Assembly: GCF_008932295.1 (NCBI RefSeq)
Contig: NZ_WBWA01000002.1
Span: 330,820 to 394,819 of the forward strand
DNA: 64,000 bases
Origin: Brucella tritici
GTDB taxonomy: Bacteria > Pseudomonadota > Alphaproteobacteria > Rhizobiales > Rhizobiaceae
Direction: 5' to 3'
Both the position numbers and the translations under genes were made by a program. Below the pieces are notes generated by a model. It made no database searches. It was not told the origin of the DNA and saw nothing but the letters and a program-made list of their open reading frames with translations. Shown here piece by piece: positions 19,204 through 26,359 of the stretch (within the stretch, counting starts at the first letter, position 1; every line of letters begins with the position of its first letter).

Positions 19204-20915
19204 TACATGCCGCAATTACAGACAGCGTTGCCGATCGAATCGCTCAAGCACTTGTCCGCCATGGCGTGGAAGTGATCTTCGCACAAAGTCTGCCCTCCGC
19301 TGTTATTCTTGCCGCGGAAGCACGTGGCATTCATCAGATCGCCTATCGTCAGGAAAATATGGGGGGAGCGATGGCGGACGGTTATGCCCGCGTTTCCGGC
19401 AAAGTGGGTGTCGTCGCGGCGCAGAACGGTCCGGCTGCTACGCTGCTTGTTCCACCATTAGCTGAAGCCATGAAGGCGAGTATTCCAGTTGTCGCGCTTG
19501 TACAGGACGTCGAGCGAAATCAAACGGACAAGAATGCCTTTCAGGATATCGACCAAATCGCCCTCTTCCAATCCTGCACAAAATGGGTTCGTCGACTTAA
19601 TGTGGCCGAGCGCGTCGATGACTACATCGATGCAGCTTTTACCGCGGCGACAAGCGGGCGATCGGGACCGGTTGCGCTTTTGTTGCCTGCGGATCTGCTG
19701 CGTAGCCCGGCTCCGAAGGTCGATAAGCCGAGAACTGCTTGTCTTGGCTACTGGCCGCTCGACAGGTTTTGTCCATCCCATGACGTTATTCAGGCTGCGG
19801 TAGATACTATTGCTGAAGCTCGCAACCCTGTTGTGCTTGCCGGCGGCGGTATTCATGCCAGTGGCGCAGCGGCGGCGTTGGCCCGGCTTCAAGAGATAGC
19901 CTCCCTTCCTGTGTTCACGACGAATATGGGCAAAGGGGTGGTTGACGAATTCCATCCTCTATCTGCTGGCGTTCTAGGATCTCTGACTGGTCCTAGATCG
20001 CTGGGTTTCCACAGTCGTCAACTTATGAATGAAGCCGATCTGGTAATCCTTGCCGGAACACGCACCAATCAGAACGGAACCGACAATTGGCAGCAGATTC
20101 CTGCTACTGCAAAAGTCATCCACATTGACATCGACCCCAGCGAGATCGGACGTAATTACGAGGCGTTGCGTTTGCATGGCGATGCACGCGAAACACTCAC
20201 GGCCTTATGCGAAGGGTTGTCTAAACGAACCTTCCTTCAGCGTAGTATGCCGCGCCTCGCCTATGAAGAGAGAATTGCCGGTTTCTGGACGAAATATGAT
20301 GAATCTCGTCGACCAGTTCTTGAAGATCGGTCAGGTGCCATGCGGCCTGAGCGCGTTATGCAGGAACTGCAGCCCTGGCTCGATCATGACGTCACGGTTG
20401 TGGCGGATGCGAGCTATTCGTCGATGTGGGTTGTCGGTCAGCTTCGCTGTCGCAAGGTGGGCACGAGATTCATTACACCGCGCGGGCTTGCTGGCCTTGG
20501 ATGGGGCCTACCGCTTGCGATGGGGGTAAAGGTTGCCCGGCCTGACAAGCCGGTGGTTGTCCTCGTAGGAGACGGTGGATTTGCACACAGCTGGGCCGAA
20601 CTGGAAACGATGATACGTATGCAGCTACCCGTCACCGTCATCCTCTTGAATAATGGCGTGTTGGGCTTCCAGAAAGATGCGGAAACAATAAAATTCGGCC
20701 GCTATACAACGGCGTGCCATTTTGCACCGGTCGATCACGCGGCGGTCGCTTCAGCGTGCGGATGTCGATCTGCCACCGTCGATAATGCTGCTGACTTATC
20801 GGAGCAGCTACGTCGGAGCATTGAAAGTGGTAAACCGTCGCTCATTGAAGTGATTACGGATCCCGACGCTCATCCTCCGCTTTCACTTTTTGCCGCAATG
20901 GATCATGCAGCATGA
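19200..20915 (+). CDS. Thiamine-diphosphate enzyme, acetolactate synthase-like
   Basis: This 571-residue ThDP enzyme has the three-domain acetohydroxyacid synthase/decarboxylase fold. The N-terminal catalytic Glu is in YRQENMGGAMADGYAR near residue 50, followed by AAQNGPAATLL. The ThDP/Mg motif GDGGFAHSWAELETM starts near 456 and ends with the expected asparagines (VILLNNG near 484). No regulatory subunit gene (IlvH) is adjacent, so branched-chain synthesis is unlikely. A role on an oxo-acid or aldehyde from the upstream aminotransferase is inferred. It overlaps that gene by four bases (ATGA). Confidence 0.86.
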   Translation: MIHAAITDSVADRIAQALVRHGVEVIFAQSLPSAVILAAEARGIHQIAYRQENMGGAMADGYARVSGKVGVVAAQNGPAATLLVPPLAEAMKASIPVVALVQDVERNQTDKNAFQDIDQIALFQSCTKWVRRLNVAERVDDYIDAAFTAATSGRSGPVALLLPADLLRSPAPKVDKPRTACLGYWPLDRFCPSHDVIQAAVDTIAEARNPVVLAGGGIHASGAAAALARLQEIASLPVFTTNMGKGVVDEFHPLSAGVLGSLTGPRSLGFHSRQLMNEADLVILAGTRTNQNGTDNWQQIPATAKVIHIDIDPSEIGRNYEALRLHGDARETLTALCEGLSKRTFLQRSMPRLAYEERIAGFWTKYDESRRPVLEDRSGAMRPERVMQELQPWLDHDVTVVADASYSSMWVVGQLRCRKVGTRFITPRGLAGLGWGLPLAMGVKVARPDKPVVVLVGDGGFAHSWAELETMIRMQLPVTVILLNNGVLGFQKDAETIKFGRYTTACHFAPVDHAAVASACGCRSATVDNAADLSEQLRRSIESGKPSLIEVITDPDAHPPLSLFAAMDHAA

Positions 20916-21691
20916 CAGTCGGCGCGCGTGAGCGTATAGCGGTCGTCACCGGGGGTAGTTCCGGTATTGGGCTGTCAACGGTTAGACGATTGGCGCAAGA
21001 AGGCTACAAAGTAGCTTTTTTCGGGCAGACACCTCAGCGAGTCTCGGCGGCTGGCGAAATGCTCATTTCGCAGTTCGGGGAAGATACCATCTTTTATCGA
21101 AGTGCAGACATAAATGAGCCGACAGCAATTGTCGGTTTTTTCGATGAGGTGCGAAGCTATTGGGGGTCGCCAGACACACTGATCTGTAATGCTGGCATAT
21201 CACCCAAAGCCAAGGATGGCAAAGCTGCAACGTTTGTCGAAACGTCGACAGAGGAGTGGAGCGCAGTCCTTTCAACCAATCTGATTGGACCTGTCCTTTG
21301 TTGCCAATGGGTTTTACCTAATCTGATTAAACGGCGCTTCGGCAGAATTGTTTTGGTTGGCTCTATCGCCAGCAGGGCCGTGCCCTGCCTCGCTGGCAGC
21401 GCTTATACCGCATCAAAAGCTGCGCTATCGGGTTGTCTTCGTTCTCTCGTGTCCACACTTGGCGGCACCGGAGTTACGACCAACATGGTTGCGCCGGGAC
21501 ATGTAGTAACCGGAATGACTGGCCCGATTGATTCCGATGCAAATCGCAATGCTCTTTTGCGTATTCCAGTCGGTCGGCTGGGGAGCCCTGACGATGTAGC
21601 AGCTGTAATTGCTTTCCTGGCTTCGGAAAATGCTGGCTTCGTCAATGGCGCCACGATCGATGTAAACGGTGGAGAATATGTTTCCCCTTAA
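20912..21691 (+). CDS. Short-chain dehydrogenase/reductase
   Basis: This 259-residue classical SDR should oxidise or reduce a hydroxy/carbonyl group with NAD(P). The cofactor motif TGGSSGIGLS is at residues ~13-22, NAG near 92, the catalytic Ser in LVGSIASR near 150, and YTASK (Tyr, Lys) near 165. The end GATIDVNGGEY is typical. It overlaps the ThDP gene by four bases, making a three-gene catabolic operon with the aminotransferase. Confidence 0.92.
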   Translation: MTVGARERIAVVTGGSSGIGLSTVRRLAQEGYKVAFFGQTPQRVSAAGEMLISQFGEDTIFYRSADINEPTAIVGFFDEVRSYWGSPDTLICNAGISPKAKDGKAATFVETSTEEWSAVLSTNLIGPVLCCQWVLPNLIKRRFGRIVLVGSIASRAVPCLAGSAYTASKAALSGCLRSLVSTLGGTGVTTNMVAPGHVVTGMTGPIDSDANRNALLRIPVGRLGSPDDVAAVIAFLASENAGFVNGATIDVNGGEYVSP

Positions 21692-21709
21692 TAGTGCTTC
21701 AGCAGGGCG

Positions 21710-22402
21710 ATGAATGTTATGTCGAAGATTCTTATAAAGACATCTGACGCGCAATTGTTTTTGATGCTTCGTCATCTGCTCTCGGTTGAAGGGTTCGATG
21801 CGGAACTCGTATCAGAGATCAGAGACCTGACCAGTGCCGAGATAGGCGGCGAACTGAATGCGAGCGTCTTGATACTGGACAGCGGCGAGGCTGACCTTTT
21901 CGAGTTTTCTCACCTCAAGGGGCAGCTTCCCGGTCTCGCACTGATTTTACTGGCAAAGAGCGGTATCGATAGTAGGCTCGGGATCAATGAGCGATTGGAT
22001 CTTGTTCTGAAACGCCCGTTCGATCCATTTATTTTGCTACAGTTTCTCCAAAGGTACCGAGGCGATTTCACGGCTACTGGCGTCACACGAGTTGTTTTGA
22101 CCTACTGCGACCTATTGCTGAACCGTTCGCAATTCAGGGTGTATCGAAACGGTCATCACATCGATCTCACACCGTTAGAATTCAGTCTACTTGAAGCGCT
22201 CATGCAAAAGCCTGAAATTGTCTGGAGCAGGCAGGACCTTATCGATGCTGTATGGGGTCGAGGAGCTATCGGCGAGCCACGTACGGTCGACATTCATATC
22301 GGACATATCCGGCGTGCATTGGTGCGGCATGGTCCAAATCTGATCAGAACGGTGCAGGGCCGGGGCTACGCGCTCGATCGGCCTGCAGACCCGTTTCAGT
22401 AA
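21710..22402 (+). CDS. OmpR/PhoB-type regulator with atypical receiver (second copy)
   Basis: This 230-residue protein has a receiver-like N-terminus (about 4-115) and an OmpR winged helix (about 130-228; LTPLEFSLLEALMQKPEIV, RTVDIHIGHIRRALVRHGPN, IRTVQGRGYALDR). An Asp is kept in SVLILDSGEAD, but the N-terminal acidic pair is absent. It is the paralogue of the regulator at 10234. An internal ATG at 21719 is an alternative start. It lies 18 bases after the SDR gene, so it may be read from the same operon. No sensor kinase is adjacent. Confidence 0.85.
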   Translation: MNVMSKILIKTSDAQLFLMLRHLLSVEGFDAELVSEIRDLTSAEIGGELNASVLILDSGEADLFEFSHLKGQLPGLALILLAKSGIDSRLGINERLDLVLKRPFDPFILLQFLQRYRGDFTATGVTRVVLTYCDLLLNRSQFRVYRNGHHIDLTPLEFSLLEALMQKPEIVWSRQDLIDAVWGRGAIGEPRTVDIHIGHIRRALVRHGPNLIRTVQGRGYALDRPADPFQ

Positions 22403-22405
22403 GTT

Positions 22406-22630
22406 TCAATTCATGAGGCGCTGAAAAATCCGCGTCCAGAACTGAAAATTTCGCTGATCGTCTTCGAACCAGGCGTCGAGTGCAAAAAGCGCGGCAGCTG
22501 TGGGGGCTGTGTCTGCATAGATTCGCCTCGTGGCATCCACAATCAGACTGTCTTCAGCGCCATAACGGATAGCATCCTGCTGCAAAAGTTCCCGGGCGGC
22601 TCTCACATTCGAAATTTGCAACACAAGCAT
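22406..22630 (-). CDS. Small hypothetical protein, 74 aa
   Basis: No family recognised. It is a helical, amphipathic protein (ARELLQQDAIRYGAEDSLIV, FEDDQRNFQFWTRIFQRLMN) without a membrane segment. A strong AGGAGGA sits next to the ATG at 22630, which supports it as a real gene and fixes the start over a longer frame from 22657. It is convergent with the regulator, with three bases between the stops. Confidence 0.6.
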   Translation of the reverse strand: MLVLQISNVRAARELLQQDAIRYGAEDSLIVDATRRIYADTAPTAAALFALDAWFEDDQRNFQFWTRIFQRLMN

Positions 22631-23016
22631 TCCTCCTGCGCCCGGCGGAGGGTTCAATGAATAGAGCCGGACGTTGTGGAGACCGCATGACGGCTTTTTT
22701 TAACAGCAATCGCTGTATCGTCGTCCCTGGCATGTGTTGTTTGAGAATGCACTGTCTTGTAACAGAATCAAATAGTTGTGGCAACAATCGGAAACAAGGT
22801 TTAGATGAATCTCAAGATATTTCGAGGAGCGCAACAACAAAGGAAAATAAGTGCTGTAGGATCGGTGGAGAAAACTCATATCTCGTCGGCAGAGCCACAT
22901 AGGAATAAAATCGCACAAACTTTGCAAAGGCTTTCTTGATCGACGTCGTTCAATTTTGCAATTTAAGCCCACATTCAAAATAGTTCGCCCTTACTTTTTG
23001 ACCGACAGGTGCGCCC
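22631..23016. other. Gap with no supported gene
   Basis: It holds the upstream regions of the leftward 74-aa gene and the rightward nucleotidyltransferase-HEPN gene. Short cysteine-rich frames here look spurious. Confidence 0.45.
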
Positions 23017-23925
23017 GTGCTGATGAAAGACCGTATTGATCACTTGCCTCACGTAAAGCAGCGTGAGTTGCAGCGCGTGCTGGAAGTTATCTTCGAGGAA
23101 TTCGAGGATGCGCTCAAGGAGGGGGCGGCCGAGTTCAAGAAGCGCGGTCGTATCGTCAAGACCATTTTGTTCGGATCGTATGCGCGCGGCACACAAGTGG
23201 ATGAACCGTATACCGGCAAAGGCTACCGTTCCGATTTTGACCTGCTGATTATCGTCAACAATCGTAAGCTGGCGGACTTTGAGTTCTGGCGAAAAACCGA
23301 AGACCGGCTTATGCGCCTGCGTGATGTGCAGACTCCGGTAAACTTCATCGTCCATTCTTTGCGTGAGGTAAACACGCGAATTAAGGAAGGGCGATATTTC
23401 TTCACTGACATCCGCAAAGAAGGCATTGTACTTTACGAACTCGATCCCGAGCCGCTCGCCCAACCCGGTATTCTTAATCCGGAAGACGCCCATCGTATTG
23501 CAAGAGAATATTTTGATGATCGGCTACCGCATGCACGAAATTTCGTACTGACCGCCAATTTTTGCATTGAGACGGGAATTTTCAAAGAGGCGGCCTTCCT
23601 GCTCCATCAAGCGATAGAACAGGCGTATTCCACGTTCCTGTTGGTAACAACAAACTACTCTCCGTCTTCGCACAATCTGAAATTCCTGCGTCGGCTCTCG
23701 GAAGGGCAACGCAATGAGTTGGCCAAGGCATGGCCGCAAGATCAACAGCGTTACAAGGCGTGGTTCAATATCGTCAATGAAGCTTACGTGAAGGCGCGGT
23801 ATTCTCCGCATTTTGATATCACCGAGGAAGCACTACGATGGCTCCTGAAGCAAACGAACCTGCTTATCGCTCAGATTGAGAAAATCTGTTCCGATTATCT
23901 GGAAGAAATGAACGATGCGCGATAG
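23017..23925 (+). CDS. Nucleotidyltransferase-HEPN fusion protein
   Basis: This 302-residue protein joins an MNT-type nucleotidyltransferase (residues ~15-150) to a HEPN domain (~165-290). The transferase keeps the active-site GSYARG at 53-58 and D73-x-D75 (SDFDLLI), so it should be able to transfer NMP/AMP. The HEPN part shows FLLHQAIEQAYSTFLLV. In known MntA/HepT pairs the transferase AMPylates and silences the HEPN RNase; here both are in one chain. It may be a plasmid or ICE stability or defence protein. A GTG start is used; an ATG at 23023 is an alternative. Confidence 0.88.
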   Translation: MLMKDRIDHLPHVKQRELQRVLEVIFEEFEDALKEGAAEFKKRGRIVKTILFGSYARGTQVDEPYTGKGYRSDFDLLIIVNNRKLADFEFWRKTEDRLMRLRDVQTPVNFIVHSLREVNTRIKEGRYFFTDIRKEGIVLYELDPEPLAQPGILNPEDAHRIAREYFDDRLPHARNFVLTANFCIETGIFKEAAFLLHQAIEQAYSTFLLVTTNYSPSSHNLKFLRRLSEGQRNELAKAWPQDQQRYKAWFNIVNEAYVKARYSPHFDITEEALRWLLKQTNLLIAQIEKICSDYLEEMNDAR

Positions 23926-24049
23926 ATGGCGCAGAAAAATTCAGTCGGAAGTATGTCCGTTTTATGATTGTTTCGGTTTGCTGAGTCTGCAAAGCTTATG
24001 AATGTCGATCCAGTTGAAATAATTTTTATAGTATAGGCGCCAGTATCCA

Positions 24050-24397
24050 TTAATTTGTTGACCGAATTTGCGCAAAAACCTCAGGCGCAAACTCGAACTG
24101 TCGCGCTGTGCCTCTGCCCATGGAATTCTTGCCCATTGTTTCGGTCAGAATGCCACGTTGTACAAGAGCGTCCATCGTTTCAATGACGCCGCCGCGGGTC
24201 ATTCCTGTAAAAACCATAACATTAGCAAGGGTTAAAGGCTCATGAGCCTGATGCATCATATAGAGGATGTTTACCATTCCAATCTGTTTGATGCGGGATT
24301 GAGGTGATTCATCCGCGAGCGGTTTTTCGAGAATTTCACGAACCGCGAAAACCGCCAGTGCCTGACTTTGCCATCGATCACTTAAAAAGCTTGCCAT
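24050..24397 (-). CDS. MarR-like winged-helix regulator
   Basis: This 115-residue DNA-binding protein shows a winged-helix core (NILYMMHQAHEPLTLANVMV, FTGMTRGGVIETMDALVQRG, then the wing ILTETMGKNSMGRGTARQFE). It is divergent from the VirB operon with 85 bases between starts and is probably its local regulator. The intergenic region has a small inverted repeat, ATCAG...CTGAT (24420-24437), as a possible site. Confidence 0.75.
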   Translation of the reverse strand: MASFLSDRWQSQALAVFAVREILEKPLADESPQSRIKQIGMVNILYMMHQAHEPLTLANVMVFTGMTRGGVIETMDALVQRGILTETMGKNSMGRGTARQFEFAPEVFAQIRSTN

Positions 24398-24482
24398 TTT
24401 TTTAACTATGCATTATTTAATCAGTATGAGTGCTGATGACATTACTTCATCATAACGTCGAAAGACGGTCGATAACGGAGTT

Positions 24483-25025
24483 ATGAGCATGAGAAGCCTT
24501 CTCTTAAAACTTGCGATAGGGGTTATGGGTTGCGGTTCACTATACCTCATTCAAGCCCCCGACGCTCGCGCCGAAAGCTGGGGATGCCAAGTTATCCTGT
24601 GTTTATCCAATCCTGGCGGCCCAATGCAATATTCCGAATGTCGACCGCCTATCCAGAAACTCTGGAGTTGGCTGGCAAGAGGCCATGCATTTCCCACTTG
24701 CAATGGTGTTGGTTTCAAAAGTTCGCGGCCGCGCTATGAGCCGTATTATTATCAATCCGGATATCGTCTATTTGCCGGACAAAGTGCAGGCGGACGTGCG
24801 ACGACATGTATCTCAACATCTCTTCAGGCTGTGGATGGCGCCTTTTGCCGGAACGAAAGAAGCATCGCCTCCATTGAAAAGACGGTCATCTCGCCGCGAA
24901 TGCAGCGAAACAATAGCCGCAATCAATGCTTGGCATATGTAACCACCCGGCCATTCGTTCGCGAAAAACCGAGTTATATCGATGTGACCATCGATCACTT
25001 GGGTAAGCACAGAGTGTGGTACTAA
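24483..25025 (+). CDS. TrbM/KikA/MpfK-family conjugal transfer protein
   Basis: This secreted 180-residue protein has a signal peptide (about 1-30, ending in APDARA) and a cysteine-rich core WGCQVILCLSNPGGPMQYSE, then CRPPIQKLWSWLARG and FPTCNG. This is the Cys pattern of TrbM/KikA proteins found at the head of VirB-type conjugation operons. A tail of ~90 residues with further cysteines follows. The role in mating is unknown. It is the first gene of the T4SS operon, three bases before virB1. Confidence 0.75.
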   Translation: MSMRSLLLKLAIGVMGCGSLYLIQAPDARAESWGCQVILCLSNPGGPMQYSECRPPIQKLWSWLARGHAFPTCNGVGFKSSRPRYEPYYYQSGYRLFAGQSAGGRATTCISTSLQAVDGAFCRNERSIASIEKTVISPRMQRNNSRNQCLAYVTTRPFVREKPSYIDVTIDHLGKHRVWY

Positions 25026-25028
25026 GCC

Positions 25029-25718
25029 ATGCCTGTTTCGTTTCTCGTTCTCGCTCAAACTTGCGCAGCTTTTGTTTCGCCCGAAACGCTCGCCGGTGTC
25101 GTCAGCCTGGAAAGTGGTTTTGCCCCTTTTAATATTCGCATCAACAGCGATTTGCCGCTCAAGCAGCAACCAGCGACAAAAGCCGAAGCGATTGAGGTTG
25201 CAACTTCACTTGTCACCGAGCAGCAGGACATTCAGCTTGGTTTGGGTGGTATCAGCCTTGAGGACTTGAGAAAATCAAATCTATCGATCGCTGACGCATT
25301 CGATCCCTGTTTGAATCTCAAAACAACTGCTCATCTTCTCGATGGGTATTATCGCCATGCAGTCGAGGAAAATTTCGATCCGGTAAGGGCTGAAAAACAG
25401 ATGCTGAGATCCTGGTATGGGCGCGGTGACGCCTCGATCGGTGAAATGGTCCGATATGACGAACAGGTCTTCCAGAAAATCAAACAACTGCGGCCAACCA
25501 TGGCCAAGCTCGTCATCGAAAATGCCGTGGAGCAAAGGGGCATTATACATGATTCATCTGTTGCCGCTGTGACAAGCAGAAGCAAGCAGAGCGCGGCTAA
25601 TAATGCCCTGGAGGAAGCAGCTTCCGTCCCACCTGTGTCCTCGTGGGATGTCTTCAGGAACTCACGCAATTTATCGGTTCTCGTGTTTCAGAACAAACAA
25701 AAGGAGCAAAGCGAATGA
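25029..25718 (+). CDS. virB1: VirB1-like lytic transglycosylase
   Basis: This 229-residue enzyme opens peptidoglycan for assembly of the T4SS. The catalytic Glu lies in VVSLESGFAPFNIRIN near residue 28, followed by IQLGLGGI near 78 and YGRGDASIG near 138, all SLT-fold landmarks. It overlaps the pilin start by four bases (ATGA). Confidence 0.9.
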   Translation: MPVSFLVLAQTCAAFVSPETLAGVVSLESGFAPFNIRINSDLPLKQQPATKAEAIEVATSLVTEQQDIQLGLGGISLEDLRKSNLSIADAFDPCLNLKTTAHLLDGYYRHAVEENFDPVRAEKQMLRSWYGRGDASIGEMVRYDEQVFQKIKQLRPTMAKLVIENAVEQRGIIHDSSVAAVTSRSKQSAANNALEEAASVPPVSSWDVFRNSRNLSVLVFQNKQKEQSE

Positions 25719-26014
25719 ATTTCTGTTGCCGCCTCCGTCCAATTGTCGCCTCTTGCATTATGGCCGCGGCCATTGTGCCGATAGTGAGCCAGCCTGCATT
25801 TGCACAAGCCGCTGGCATCGAGACCATTCTCCAAAACATCGTTGATCTTCTCACCGGCAACATATTCAGACTGCTTGCGACCATTGCGGTAATCGTGATC
25901 GCCATCGCATGGATGTTTGGTTACATGGATTTGCGTCGGGCAGGGTACTGGATCATCGGGATCGGCGTCATTGCTGGTTCATCCGAGCTTGTTGGCACCA
26001 TCGTCGGAAGCTGA
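25715..26014 (+). CDS. virB2: VirB2 T4SS pilin
   Basis: This 99-residue pilin precursor has a signal peptide cleaved near AFA-Q (residue ~30), then two hydrophobic helices (LLATIAVIVIAIAWMFGY and YWIIGIGVIAGSSELVGTIV) with DLRRAG between, the usual VirB2 plan. AGGAG precedes the ATG at 25715. Confidence 0.9.
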   Translation: MNFCCRLRPIVASCIMAAAIVPIVSQPAFAQAAGIETILQNIVDLLTGNIFRLLATIAVIVIAIAWMFGYMDLRRAGYWIIGIGVIAGSSELVGTIVGS

Positions 26015-26017
26015 GCG

Positions 26018-26359
26018 ATGACAAGTGTTGGGCCAATCTTCGAGGAAGACACATTGTTTCTCGCCTGCACCCGACCCGCTATGGTTGCTGGCGTGACGAT
26101 GGAGGCCATGGGCATCAACGTCATGGCAACGACGATATTCTATCTCCTTGCTGGCTCGATTTCCTATGCTCTTGTCGGCATCGTTTTCCATTTCGTTTTT
26201 CGAGCTCTCATCAAACACGACCATAACATGTTTCGCATTGTGCTCGCATGGGTGGATACGCGTGGTCGATCTCGCAATAGCGGATATTGGGGTGGGTCAA
26301 CGCTATCTCCGCTTTGCCTGATACGTCGATATGATGAAAGGGATCTCAACCTTGCCTGA
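26018..26359 (+). CDS. virB3: VirB3 inner-membrane protein
   Basis: This 113-residue protein begins PIFEEDTLFLACTRPAM, the VirB3 signature, with two adjacent hydrophobic helices (residues ~38-70). It works with VirB4 in the inner-membrane complex. The last 29 bases overlap the start of virB4. Confidence 0.9.
   Translation: MTSVGPIFEEDTLFLACTRPAMVAGVTMEAMGINVMATTIFYLLAGSISYALVGIVFHFVFRALIKHDHNMFRIVLAWVDTRGRSRNSGYWGGSTLSPLCLIRRYDERDLNLA

Noticed and set aside
19200..20915. Naming the ThDP enzyme xsc (sulfoacetaldehyde acetyltransferase) or ilvB.
   Set aside because: No phosphotransacetylase, taurine genes or IlvH subunit are adjacent, and visible motifs are common to the whole superfamily.
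22657..22902. 81-codon plus-strand frame after the 74-aa gene.
   Set aside because: Cysteine- and Arg-rich low-quality frame overlapping the 5' end of the opposite gene, without a ribosome site.
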